Source of the DNA: Crocodylus rhombifer
Taxonomy: Eukaryota > Chordata > Crocodylia > Crocodylidae
Reading direction: 5' to 3'
Length of the DNA stretch: 64,000 bases
Assembly (NCBI GenBank): GCA_038503035.1
Contig: JAVSML010024622.1
Location: 515,255 to 579,254, forward strand
Shown: positions 12,367-24,675 of the stretch, piece after piece
Position numbering within the stretch: position 1 is the first letter of the stretch
Layout: each line of letters opens with the position of its first letter
Notes under the pieces: generated by a model
Told to the model about the DNA's origin: nothing
Database searches by the model: none
Seen by the model: only the letters and a program-made list of their open reading frames with translations
Made by a program: the position numbers and the translations under genes

Positions 12367-13792
12367 CAGGTTTTCTTCGATTTATGTGGTAAATGCGTTT
12401 CTGGAGAATGGTGCATAAATCGAATTAGCATAAAGCAAACCTACTTTATAATGTAACAAATAGGGATAGGCTCTCATGGCAGGCAGGCAGGGAGGGAGAG
12501 ACTAGGAAAGAGGCAGGGGGAGGGGTGTTGCTCTCGGGGCTGCACAATGGAGCGAAGCAGAAGGAACCAAGCAGCACTCACCCCAGCTCGTACTGCAGTG
12601 GCCCCAGGAGTGGCTGGTGCCAGCTGCCTGCAGCTGTTGGGTTGTACCATGCTTCACCTGTCCCCACAGGCCTAGGCTCCGCCTGTCCCCACTCACCCCA
12701 GCTCTTGGGCTGTGCTGTGCCATGGTGTAGGCAGCTGGTGTCAGCTGCTCACAGGGTGCTGCAGCAGATACTGGGGTGAGTGGGAACAAGGAGAGTGCTG
12801 GACAGCATGGGGCATGGCACAACGTGTTTGTACTCACCCTAGTCCCTGCTGCAGTGACCCTGGGAGTGGCCAGCGCCAGTTGCAGAGGGAACTGTCAGTG
12901 GGTGGGTGGAGTGCTTCTCGTTGCTTCATGCTCCCCAGGAGGGCTGCAGGCTGAGGTGCTGTGCTGGGCTCTTCCTGGGGGGGGGTGCCCCCAGATCTAC
13001 ACGCAGGATGACAGCAGGCTGCCACTGCAGGCTGGGACTGGTGGTGGGGCTGGGCTGTTCCTGGCGCTTGGTGCAACCCACCCTGAGTGCCGGGAAGAGC
13101 CTGGTGCCATTGCCAGCCCCAGTCTGCAGTGGCAGCCTACTATTGTTCCACACACACATCCAGGGGCACATGCCCCTGGGAAGAGTCTGGCACAGCCTCC
13201 CCAGTCTGCAGCACTCCCGGTGGCGCAGGGCAGCAAGAGGTGCCTCCTCACTTCCTCCTCCGTTTCCCATTCCCCCCCCCCCCACTGATGGCTTCCTCCT
13301 CAGCCTGGCACTGGCTGCTTCTGGGGCTGCTGCAGCAGGGGCTAGGGGTGTGTGGTCATGCTGTGCTGTGCCCCTGTGCCATCTGATGCTTTCCTTGTTC
13401 CCAGCCACTCCAGCCCCTGCTGCAGTGGCCCCGGGAGCAGACAGCACCAATTGCTTGCACCACAGCACAGCGCAGCCCAGGAGCTGGGGTGAGTGGGGAC
13501 AGGTAGAGCCCGGGCATGGGGGAAACAGTTAAAGCACAGTGCAGCCCAGCTACTGCAGGCAGCTGGTGCCTGCTGCTACTGGGGCTGCTACAGCAGGGGC
13601 TCAGGTGAGTGGGGCCCTGGCCCCTCTGCCCTTTCCCCCCCTTACCTGCTGGGGAGATGGGCAGGGAGGGTGCCTATGGCAATTGCATAAGACCGAATTT
13701 ACCTCACATATAGCAAATTATGGGTCTAAAAAGTCTCATTGCATAAGAGTGAATTTGCATATACAGAACCGGCATAAATTGAGGGAATCCTG
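12367..13792. mobile_element. Tigger/pogo-like Tc1-mariner element, non-autonomous
   Basis: The ends CAGGTTTTCTTCGATTTATG and CATAAATTGAGGGAATCCTG are imperfect terminal inverted repeats. Both are bordered by TA, the Tc1-mariner target. The CAGG-TTYYCTCG-TTTAT pattern resembles Tigger ends. The GC-rich interior has no transposase. It consists of repeated modules around CTGCTGCAGTGGCCCC (near 12590, 12847, 13418) and their reverse complements (near 13320, 13580). Long open frames here are artefacts. Confidence 0.6.
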
Positions 13793-13794
13793 TA

Positions 13795-15110
13795 TTCTCT
13801 GATTTAGGGAAGGAAGACCCCAATTGGCTGGATATCAAGGAAGAGGAAGATGTCAATTGTCTGCAGTAGCACTTATCTGATCCTTTTTCTCACTAACACT
13901 GAGTTCAGTAAAGACCATTCCTGCACTTGACCAAAATCTGCATGGTGATACCCTGTGTGTTGTGGGGGGAGGAGGAGGAATGGAGACTTCCTAGACCCCT
14001 GTTCCTGGGTTCCTACAAGCCAGGTGTTAGGGGCCTGTTGGATTTTTCATGGATTTTGAATAGCACTTCCCTCCAATTTACTTCAATTCCTGACAGTGTA
14101 CCAGGGTTTGGTGCACCACAAGCTGATTTGGGGGTGAAGAGGTGGCCAGTTGGTCAGGGGGTGCCTACCTGGACCCCTGCTTTTCTCTTTCTGTTTGGGG
14201 TGGGTTCTCTAGGGGTTTGCCTAAGGCAGGGGCTGGAAAAGTCCAGCCTGAGGGCTGGATTGGGCCTATGGGGGATTCAGTTTCCCAGCAGCCCCTGCCC
14301 ATGTTGTTTGGCCAATTTCCATGGAGACTCCAGGAGTTGTAGGGCCGTGACAGCATGGGGCCAGGATTTCCATGGAGACTGGTCCCAGCAGGGCTGGGCT
14401 GGGAGGGGACCTGCTCTGAGCCAGAGGCCATGATGTTGCAGCAATGACAGAGGTGGGATGGACACATTGGTACTCCTGCTTCTGGGGTGCTGGGTGCTCA
14501 GGGTCTCAATGTCACTGGCCAGGAACGGAATGAAGTTGGCCAGTGGCTTGGGGAAAAACATTGCTTAAAAGCTGCAAAGACCTTGGGCAACTCCCCCTGT
14601 CCCCGTTCCCACCCCTTCTCTGGAGGAGCAGATGTACCCCCCCTCTAGCCACCCCCTCCTCACCCCCTAATCAGCTTTGAATGCCCCTGAAGACCAGTCA
14701 GTTTCCTGCAACAGAATGAAACTGACCAGTATCTTGGGGGAGAGTGCTGTTTAAAAGCTGCAGAGATATGCCCCTCCCCAGCACTCAGTATCCTGGAAAC
14801 TCAGAAGCAAGGATCCCATTTCCACATGTTGACCCCCTTTCCCCAATCCAGATCAGTCTGAGAGGACATGGACTGGGTCAGGTGCAGGCAATATACGTTG
14901 AGGATACAGGAGGAGCCAATGCAGTGGTGGATTCGTGAAGGACTGACTAGACATTGGTCTGAGAGAGTCCTGCTTGAACCAGTTCAGTGTTATATGCTAT
15001 TTCAAAATAATACCTCATTATCCAGATATACTTTGAAAGGTTTCAGAAGGTTTAAAACATTCTAAATTGACTTGCACTTCTGCATGTATGTAGTTTAATC
15101 GCCATTTAAA
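13795..15110. other. Unassigned, partly repetitive
   Basis: CAGGGGCTGGAAAAGTCCAG at 14227 resembles a hAT-type end, but no partner end was found. About 14520-14610 and 14707-14775 share AACRGAATGAARYTGRCCAG and GCTTAAAAGCTGC or GTTTAAAAGCTGC, indicating an old duplication with a spacing near 185 bp. No gene seen. Confidence 0.45.
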
Positions 15111-15440
15111 ATGGTTTAAGTGTTAGGTCTGTCCACACTCTTGGGGCATGGACACACAGATTCTTGGAACACTTTCAAAAGGGCAGCAGCTGGTACCTCC
15201 TAACTGTTCTGTGGGAACAAGCTGAGAGTGATTGAAATGCAGCAAACCTGCTCCAGCTTTGGGTGTGGACAGACCTAACACTTGAACCATTCCAAGAATG
15301 TCACTGATTTGTTCACAATTGTCCCTGCACAGAGGTGTCCTTACATGCATTGCGAAGGGTTCTAAGTGGAACCCTCACCTTTTAGGGATTGCATTGCTGC
15401 TAAAATGCTACCTGGGGATGGTAGAGTACCCAAATCATCA
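15111..15440. mobile_element. MITE-like element with 28-bp inverted repeats (copy 2 of family)
   Basis: 15111-15138 and 15263-15290 are inverted repeats of 28 bp with one mismatch; the core is GTTAGGTCTGTCCACAC. The spacer is 124 bp. Homology to copy 1 extends beyond the right arm to about 15400, so the true element may be longer than the visible inverted repeat. No coding capacity. Confidence 0.7.
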
Positions 15441-16776
15441 TGGCTTCCATTGTCATGTGTTCAGGGGCTGTGTGTTGCCCTGCTTGTGGTCCTGGGAGGT
15501 GGTGTGTGCTCTGGAAGCTCCCAAGATGTCTGTGGCTTTTCTTCTACTGGCTTGAAAGTCATGCTGTTGGTTTCACCTTCCTGCTAGAGACCCTATGCTC
15601 TGGGGAACCACGCTCCTCCACAGCCAAGACTATTATCCAAACACCTGTTCCCAGCAGCTCACCCTTCCACAATCAAGGTAGCCAGACCTCACCACTGGAG
15701 CTGAAGAGGGACTGTTTTTAAGTTCCCAAATCTGGTAGGGATCCTGCCCCGTCCCCCCCCCGCCTTCCCCCAGCATACCCTCTCTTACCCTCTGTGCTCA
15801 GCAGCATGTCCTTGCCCCCTCCCATTCCCTCTCCAGAGCAGCTTGAGATCCCTGAAGGACAGATAAGGTAGGAATGCTCTGTGTCCCCACATAACATTGA
15901 GTTGATGCATAGAGGATTGGTTCAGAACAGTATATGATTTTTTTGGGGTGTGCTTTTGAAATGTTCCTGGGAGGTTAAAATACCCTCAAGTGGCATGCGG
16001 GTCTAGAGCCCTGAGGTTTAAAGTGTATGTAGAACATTCTAAGTGTTATGTCTGTCAGCGCCTTTTGTAGATTAAATCTGGGAGTCTATATACACTCATA
16101 TCTATGGCGCTTCTCTTTGGTCTATTGCTTAGTCTTTTTATGTGCCTAAGTACTTGCTTAATGTGGAACCCAGTAAAATCAATTTAGCTGAACAGCTGCT
16201 TTCATTTCAAATGCTGCAACTGATGAAAGACTAAAGAGTTGAAGCATTCAGCATATTGTTGTAGTGTTTGTGTATCAATTTTGTTATGAGTTTGTGATAT
16301 TCTCATGGTAAAGATATTAAGGAGGACTTAGACTTGCATGTTCTTCTGTGATAAAAAGCTAAGTGTGACGTGGCTTAGAGGAAAAAGTTCTTCAACCTGA
16401 AATTCTAACAACTAAGATATTATCATGATCAAGAAAACCTTTGGCAAAAAAGTAAAGCATGAGCAATGCACATACGTACACACTTTTTATCCACCACGTT
16501 CTTATGTCTTCTTGCTTTAGTCAGTTTTGGTTTTGGCCTTGTAAATTCTAATGGAGTACCAGCTCTCTTATAGCTGAGATTTGTGTCTTCCTCTTAAGAT
16601 TGCCTGTTGTTATTTCTAAAATACAGATGACTACTTGGTTAATCTTGAGATTTGATGGACCTCATAAGTGGCCTTGTTACTGTTATCAGGGATTATGGTT
16701 TTCTGTGTTTAAAATCAGAGAATTTTGGATTTGTTTAAAACCCCCAATATCCATATTTTCTATTAATAAAATTAAG
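15441..16776. other. Unassigned DNA
   Basis: Nothing recognised apart from CTAAGTGTTATGTCTGTC at about 16038-16055, a possible solo end of the neighbouring MITE family (compare AAGTGTTAGGTCTGTC at 15118). Confidence 0.5.
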
Positions 16777-17031
16777 TCAGTCAGTCAGTCACATATATAT
16801 ATGTATGTATCTATCATTCTAATATTATAAAAGCCTTAGTCTGTGTGTCTGTTCATAGCATTTTATTCACACTCTGGTTGCCTTGGCAGCCAATTGCAAT
16901 TACTGAAACAGCCAATCGGATTGCTCTGCACAGACAGATGTGCCACCATGGCATCAGGGACTGGGGGGCCTTGCCCCTCCCCCCCCAGCCCCTCAGTCCC
17001 CGCTGTCATGCCAATGCTGTCCCCCCCCGTA

Positions 17032-17062
<31 letters not shown>

Positions 17063-17150
17063 GAGGGAGAGAGAGAGATGAACACAATGTTGTATTGATA
17101 TATTTACATCTTTAAAGCAATTTGGAAGCCTACTAGTGCCTCAATTATAA
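16777..17150 (+). mobile_element. Helitron-like 5' motif with microsatellite and 30-base G tract
   Basis: After a GTCA/ATAT microsatellite (16775-16812), TCTAATATTATAAAAGCC is followed by TTAGTCTGTGTGTCTGT, a start I associate with non-autonomous Helitrons. CCTACTAGTG near 17130 could be a CTAG end. No hairpin or Rep/helicase is seen, so this is tentative. G runs from 17032 to 17061 without interruption. Confidence 0.35.
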
Positions 17151-19222
17151 TAAATTCTAAATACCAATATATTTTCGGCATTTAATTTTATTTTTTTATC
17201 ATGGAAAATAAGAGCTCTCCGTGCCCCCTTTGCTCACCAGAACGCGGGTCCAGCCAGTGCCCTTCACTCCAAAGCCACAACCCCCACAGCTCTGTAAGTA
17301 CCTTTCACTCCTGACCCGCAGCCTCTGTCTACCCCCTACTCACCCCGTCCTGGCAGCAGCTCCCCCCCTGCTGCTTTGTGGCATTCAGCAGCCCTGACAT
17401 ACTAGTGCTCTGCTGCAGCCCATGCCGTTACCCCTCACTCCCAAGCCACAGCCCCCGTCTCCCCGCCACCACCCTGCCAGTGCCCCTCACTACCAACACC
17501 AGAGGGTGGGTGTTTGGGGTGGGGGGCTTTTCAGAGCTTGGCTCCTGGCCTGATGTAGCAGGGCTAGTCCGGACCGACCCTGTACCTTTGGGGCTATGTG
17601 CCAAACTCTATTGTGCCCATTGCCGGGGGCCCTCGATTTGTGCAGGGCTGGTTCAGGCTCACAGAGCATGTCCCCTATCCCTGATGGCATAGGGTTGGTT
17701 CCCAAGTCCTGTGTTTCCCCTATCCACTCTCCCTGTCCCATAGATTTACCTGCCTGCAGCTACTGGAACTGCTCTCACCAGCCTGCCTGACTGTGTTGCT
17801 GGCTGCATATGTGTGCATGTGCACATGTGTGTGGCCCTACCTGCCCTGCAGACCCAGAGTTTTTTTTTCCCCTTTACCTCCCTGCTGCTTTTGTCCTTTC
17901 CTATAAATAAAACTAATGAATGTTAAATTTGAGGGGGGACACAAGATGCATTGCCAGTTCCTAGTAGGATGCATAGTGCTGGCAGCAGCAGCTCCTGTGG
18001 GAAGCTATCTGCTGGTTCCTGCTGCAGCCTCTCTGCTTCTATCCCCAGCCCCGCACCTGAAAGTGAAAGGAACTCAGGAGGTGCTGCTCAAGTGTCAACC
18101 CCAGGGTAAAGGAGGAGGAGAGGTCAGCCCTGGCTCCAAACCCCCTCCCCCCTGCCAACCCCAAGGAGCTTCTGCCAGCCTGCAAGGGGAACCCCACTTC
18201 AAAAAGTAGAATCCAGGTTTTTGACAGGAGACGGAAAACCTGGATCCCTCCTGCTGGGTGATTCAATGTCCAGGTCACTGAAACAAGGGACCCTGAAATA
18301 CCCTCCTAAAGAAAATACAGAATGTTAAAAAATGTATCTGGTTGCATATTTGGCATGCATTTGGGGCTCTAGCTTTTGGCAGGTTTAGAGATGCTAATCT
18401 TAAATTAGGGATTTATTTTAGCTAGTATATAATGTGATATTCCATTTTGCAGTTACTGTTTTTAATCTAGGTTGGCATAAGTCAAGCAAATGTACCTTAA
18501 AAGAGTTAAAGGCATACATAAAGTAAGATTAGAACTGAATAGAAAAGAAGAAAAAAAAAGGATTTTGGGAAGTTTTCTGCAATGCTGAGTGATGATCATG
18601 GCAAGGTGATGTCCTGTAGTCTGTGAACGTGAGCTGCTTCTATGCACTGTGAGTTTGAGCTCTGTCTTTGCATGTTTTCTGAAAACTCATATTTCTTACT
18701 GCTGGTCTCTGTTCTACAGAGATTCCTTTGGAAACGTTGCCCTGAGACTATTTCAGGTTTAAGAACAATGTTTAAAAGTGGTCATACTTACAAATTCTTA
18801 TTTTTCTTCACAAGTACTGTCAAGGAAATAACGTTACAGAGAAAATGCAAGATAGCAAGCATGTAGGGGTAGTATGATGCCGACTACTAATTTTCACCCC
18901 GTGTGGACAATGGAACAGAATGTGAACAAAAGAAAGCAAGTTAAGTATTTGCTCTCCAGGGGCTCCTGCTATATGCAGCATGTGTTAGCAGGTTATAATG
19001 TTTTTAAGAATCTGATATATGGTAGAAGAGCTCAAGAGTGTGATTTTTAGCATTGAGAGTGAGTATGTGGTTTGAAATAAAACAGTTCAGGGGTATTGAG
19101 ACTGGAAAGCTGCAGGATGGGAGATCTACTCCTCTGGTCCTTAGAGTTGTTTTCTTTCAGACACATGGAGAGGCCAGCATGTGTCAAGAAACAACCCTGT
19201 TAGTGTAAGTCTGGGTGCACAG
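17151..19222. other. Unassigned; GC-rich to about 18200
   Basis: 17200-18200 is C-rich, low-complexity-biased sequence with no credible gene. ATCCAGGTTTTTG near 18212 and GAAAACCTGGAT near 18232 form a small foldback. 18250-19222 is AT-rich with nothing recognised. Confidence 0.5.
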
Positions 19223-19698
19223 TAGGGGTGTCAATATTGTTTAACCTCCTCTAATTATATTGGTTAAATCGTTAACCAGTGGAGCAGCTTGGATATGGCT
19301 GCTGCTGGGAACCGCTCGTTCCCCACCCCTGCCTTTTTGTGGGGGGGAATAGGGAGGGTGAGGAGGTGGTGGCAAGCCCCACCAGACAAAAGAGCCCATG
19401 TAAACCAGGGGAGGCAGGGACAGGCCTGGGGCTTTGTGGGAGGGAGAAGCACCTGTGAATTAGCAGCTAATTGCTTAATTGACAAGTCATTAGGCTACCC
19501 ACTGTTTTCCTCTTTAATTTCATAGGGTATGGGTACTAGTCCCCCTTCCTCTCTCCTATCCTTCCTGCCTTCCTGTTCCTGAGGTACTACACTGCTCCCC
19601 TTTCCTGCCAGACCTCGCCCCATGCTACAGCTTAATCAAGAATGTATTACTGGTATAAATATACTTATCATTTAAACTTTTAACTTTTCACATCCTTA
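19223..19698. mobile_element. Non-autonomous hAT element, GGATGTGAAA-ended family
   Basis: Left end TAGGGGTGTCAATATTG, right end CTTTTCACATCCTTA. The flanks GTGCACAG and GTGCATAG match at 7/8 as the target duplication. The interior (GTTAAATCGTTAACCAGT, TGCTGCTGGGAAC, GGGTACTAGTCCCC) matches 40989-41485 throughout and 44138-44363 in its 3' half. Confidence 0.8.
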
Positions 19699-19706
19699 GT
19701 GCATAG

Positions 19707-22477
19707 TTCAGACTTTGAGGGTCACTTGCATTTTCCAGTGGAAGGCTACTAGATCCACTTTGTCCTCTGCACATTCAGACACATGAAAAGATTAATTAAT
19801 TCTTTTGCAGTGAGGACTGATGACTCACTATTTTTCCCTTGTCATTTAACAAAGTGATTTAATAAAGACTTGTAATAGGTAACATGTGATCCACAGACTG
19901 AATGTCATGCCCCCATGCCAAGGGATCATTCTAATGCTGTTTTGTATTTAAACCCACTTTAATGACTTGAGCTTTGACAAAGAATGTGGTTTCTAAGTAA
20001 GTCTATTTATATAAGCCTATATGATCCCTACACAAGAGAGTGATTGTCTCTATATAGCCCTACTCTCTGGTAATTCAGTATAAACAGAGAAGACCCAGGA
20101 AGGGGAGAAGATGGGCACCTTTCTGTCCATTAGTTGTGCGTGGGGAGGGGATGGGTGGGAATCAGCTTGCAGTAATGCCAACTGTTGCAAAAACATTGTG
20201 AGGCTTGGGATTTCTGAGTCCAAAATAAGTCCAACTCATCGTCTCCCAATCGAATCCACAAATCTCTGGATTTTCTCAGCTGGTACGTATGTGGAGAGGA
20301 AGGGGTAGGGGGCGGATATTGAGGCCCCCACAGCAAGGGAGGGAGTGGAGCTGGGGTGAATGGGGCCCCAGAGCCAGGGCAGGTTGTCCAGAGTTGGGTG
20401 GGGGCAGGAGAGGGGCAGCTCCCTGCAGCCGTGTGCACCCTAGGGGGAGGCATGTGCTCCCTGTGGGGCAGAGGTGGGCTGCAGGCTTGGGGCTCTATGA
20501 CCTGCTGCCTTTGCCCCTCACTACTCTGGACAACCTGCCCTGGCCTCAGTGCAGGCCCTCAGTCCTGCCCTCTGCCCTCATTCCTTTCCCCTCCACTTAC
20601 CAGCTGGGTGCTCTCCGTGTGTCTGTCTCTGCACCTGTGTGTGTATCTGCTTCTCACTCCCAAGCCACAGTCTCGTGTGTGTGTGTCCCCTGCTGCCTGT
20701 CACTCATGAACCAGAGTATCTCACATCCTGCTAGGGTGTACGGGGACCCTCCCTCCCCAGGCTCCAAACCCCCCCACACGCACATACTTCAAAAATAGCA
20801 TATTCTGATTTACATTCCAATCTCTTGATTTTCTTTTTCTTTTTTTTTTTTTTTTAAGAGTTCATCTCATTTTTGGTGTGGTGGGGTTGGTAATACTGCA
20901 GCTTGTATCCTCTTCCTCCTCATCATGTGTATTTATCCCTGACAATTTCACTACCAAATCAAGGAATGGACCCTGCTTACAGGTCTAGGCGAGGGACCTA
21001 CAATTTATCATTTTCCTCATGCTGCCTTCAGCAGCAGGGAAAATTTTTGCCTCTATGTTGCTGCTCTGTGTAGGAGTGAAGGTTAGAATAGTGGAATCAA
21101 AATGGGACCAAACTACTCAGTGGGGAACCAAGGACATTTTAACTTGGCCTTCAAATCTCCCTGCCTTTTTTTGCCCCCTTTCAGGGCATGTCCCCATGGT
21201 AGAACATAGGATGGGAGGGGGGGCTAGGAATGAGCCTGTCCAGCGCAGGAAAGGGACATACAGTGCTGACAACAGACATGCTTAGTGCATGACAGTCCCA
21301 CAATCACTGAAAGGAAGGGGAAAGAGACCACCTGCTGAGACAGATAATTCAAATAGTTCATTGTTCCACTCCATGGGGAGTGTTCTCATTTACCTGAGAA
21401 CACTTGTTGAGAAAAATAGGCCACTTCATGCCTTTCGGAGCTTCCTTCTCTGGTAGCAGTCTATTGTGGTTGCAGATGCTGAGAAGATAGGAGAACTTTG
21501 AAATTTTTGGGGATTGGGATGGCTATATACTATGCAGATTGTGGAGTGTGTGCATGTGGGTAGAGGGGGGAGAGGTCTTTTCCTTTTTTGTGTCCTTGTG
21601 ACAAGATATTTAGCAGAATTGACAGATTTGTTGGAATCTGACATGGCTGTGCCATGAGCACTTCTGCTGTGGCCTCAAACTTGCAACCTTTGAGCTGTCA
21701 ACCACGTGCCGTAGTGCCCTTGCTGCCCAGGGTGAGGGGGAACAGGTTGTTAAAAAGGAGAGAGATCTTAGAGTTACTGTAATCAACTTGGACTAAAATT
21801 TTCAAATTACTGTAAAATATTCTCTCTGTCTCTCATATCAGCATATCCATACTGATTCTGTAGTTGTATCCCTGCCCTTTGTCATTTAATTATACTAGTG
21901 CAGGGCAGAAAAGACCATCTCTATACCATGTATACTTTTATATACCTTCCAAGTTCCATGTGCAAAGCCCTGTGTTAAATGCACCTCTAATTTTACACTG
22001 CCCTGCAAACAATATCTTATGTTTGAATACCTTTGTTTTGCCCTAGCAAAAACTTAAGACAGTAAGGTTTCCTAGTAATGTCTCATCTTTCTGGAGGTAG
22101 AGTTCAGCTATACTCAGGGATCTGAAAACCAAGAAATATGATTCATGTTTCATTGTGGGGTGTTGTGTATCTTAACTTAGCTTCTTAATGTTGCTCTAGG
22201 ATGCCCAGCAACATACAAAATGACACTCTAAGAAATATTGCATAGCATTGGGGAAACAGGGCATGTGCATATTACATTATAGGACTGAGCTTCCCTTTGC
22301 TAAGTCAACTCTGGTTTTGGTCAGGCATAGTGAACTGGAGGCTTCTAGACTCCACATAAACCACACATAGGTCCAAAGCATTGAAAACCCTTTCACTAGA
22401 TGGCTGATAGTCCCTATCATAAGACCAGCCTATATGCTACTAGAGATGTATCCGATTGTGTAATTTAGCAATGAAGA
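19707..22477. other. Unassigned DNA
   Basis: GC-rich from about 20290 to 20780, with a T tract at about 20838. No protein, RNA gene or repeat borders that I can support. Confidence 0.55.
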
Positions 22478-22481
22478 GGGC

Positions 22482-22605
22482 CCTTGGAGTGGTCCAGCCA
22501 CAGAGGACTCCTTGGTATAAAAGGAACTCTTTCTCTTTCCCCCGTGCTACTGCCAGGGAGTTCCTTTTATACCAAGGAGTCCTCTGTGGCTGGACCACTC
22601 CAAGG
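22482..22605. repeat. Perfect 48-bp inverted repeat (hairpin)
   Basis: 22482-22529 and 22558-22605 are exact reverse complements, separated by 28 bases. The outer arm end is CCTTGGAGTGGTCCAGCC; the inner end is GGTATAAAAGGAACTC. After a small asymmetric gap, GGGC at 22478-22481 could also pair with GCCC at 22613-22616. The lack of any mismatch implies a recent origin, ongoing correction or constraint. TATAAAAG occurs in both arms. Confidence 0.95.
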
Positions 22606-24622
22606 AAAGTAGGCCCCAGGGTGGTGCCCAGGTGGGCAGGGCATGCCGGTGGTAGTGCTGCAAGCATGTACCTGCCAGAGTAGTACATGACAATGGCATG
22701 TTCTTTGTCATTCTTCCCAACAGTTATGGCACTGCCATTTCAAGTGGATAATGCTGGCTTTAGGGGATGAAAATGTAGGTTGTAGTACTGTGAGTGACTG
22801 GTACTTTACCTTAACTGTGTATTTTTCAGATTTGGATGTAATTGAATTTAGAGTTCTGGAGGGGGCACAAGATATCAGCAAGTTAACTGAATAAGTGAAA
22901 TGTTTTGTTGTTGGATAATATGGAAGCTGAGTTGGTTGATTGCCTCCTGATATTTGAAGAAAGGTCAGGTTTTGTGGTCCTTAGTAAAACTGAAAGAATT
23001 TGAAATAAACTATCCTTCAGGTGCTTAACAAATGCATCCGGTACCTGTTTTCGAAGTAAACCTTGATGTCTGCAGCTGGGAATCATGTTACGTTCGGTCT
23101 GTACTTGCCCTTACCACAATAGAGATGTTGGAAAAAAAATGTGGCATTTTTATAGCTGTGCTATTAAAGGTGTTCACCACCATCTACCCCTGCCCACCAA
23201 ATTGGTGTAAGATATGTCAGAATGAGTACTTTTATACTGATATAACAGATTGTCTATACTAAGATAGCTGCTACTTTAATTATGCTAGTAAAGTTAAAGG
23301 TGAAAAATTTAAGTATAGATAAGACCCAGATACAGTCAAACTTGCTGTCTGATAAGTGGCCTCTGGCATTCCATTTAGTGATTATCGGGGTCGCCTGTCA
23401 AAGGACGCATGGGATATGTACTCCTATGCCAAGTGAAATATTTTTTGTGCTTAAAGGACCTGTCTGGACCAGATAGTGCTTAAATGTCAGCAGTAGTTTC
23501 AGACAACCATCTTTTTCATAGTGGTTGCGCCTTAAAATATTTTCTGCCAGCTGGAAGGTTTTACTGATATTCCCCATTGGATGTATAGAAAATATGTAAG
23601 TACACTGTAAAGTACAATTTTCCCACTAGTTTTGATGTCACAAATTGAATCATTGAAATAGTTCATTGACAACGTTGAAAAAATTAATGGGATACAAAAA
23701 ATAATTTATCTTCCAAGAATGTGCAACCGCAGGGAGGTTAGATCTATAATCAGGTGGGTGGGATAAGATGGTGTAGGAATAGAAGGAGGATAGCTCCTAA
23801 TTATCTCAATCTATCAGTTGTTTGGTTACTGCAGTGCCTGAGTGACGGTATTTTAATAATGAAAACTTTATTTAAATATTTTAGAGGAAGGTAAATACAT
23901 GTCTGATTATTTTTGACTTTCAAAACTTAGCTTTTTAGCTTTACTCTCTTGTACATTTTGTCCAGTAGTCTTACCAGGTTAACTATTGAAATTGCTGAGG
24001 TGGTTTTGTTCGCTTTCAGTATTGCTACTTAACTTTTAAATCTGTGGCTACAAACTAAATTTCACATGGATCAAATGGATTGCCTGTAATATTCTACCTC
24101 ATCACTTGACTCTTGTAGGTTAGAGAATAGATCTTAAAATTGCAAGGGAATATAGATTTTAGACTTCCATTTTTAAAGTCTACTATTTTTTAGGGGCAGT
24201 GCCATGGAAAAAAACCACTACCTGTATTCCCATGCTGGTTTCTTAAATTAGGCTTTTTGACATACTGAGGGTGCAGTCCCTTGATGTGGCATTGCTTTGT
24301 TGCTATGATACACTACTTGCTCAGTGCACCCTGTTGTAGAATACTAGAAGATCCTAGTAAAATGTAAAATTAAGCACAACCTATATGACGGCTACTGTTC
24401 ATTACTTTAACTGGGTATAACCATTCAAGTCTTTAATGTCACACTACTTTTGTTAATTCTATTTAGATAAAAAGTGTAAAAATATGCCAGTAGAAGGTAG
24501 TTTAATAAATTGCAGAATTAGCATGGCCTAAATGGTATAAATTGTTCTGTAAAAGATGACTATTTAACTTTCAGAAAAGCCTCACTGAGGGAAGGGTCAC
24601 TGCTTGTGAGCAACTGGGGACA

Positions 24623-24675
24623 TAGGACTGGAACGGGCCTCCCAGGTCATGGAGTTCAATCCCCAGAATAATATA
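24623..24675 (-). mobile_element. CR1 3'-end remnant
   Basis: ATAGGACTGGAACGGGCCTC, then CCAGGTCATGGAGTTCAATC, is the reverse complement of the conserved CR1 3' untranslated end. Confidence 0.6.

Noticed and set aside
12776..13532. Overlapping open frames of 170-208 codons
   Set aside because: They lie on both strands of a GC-rich, internally repeated transposon; composition suppresses stop codons and no domain is recognisable.
22482..22605. A firm microRNA gene call
   Set aside because: Perfect long pairing is more typical of foldbacks or hairpin siRNA sources than of microRNA precursors, and no expression evidence is available.
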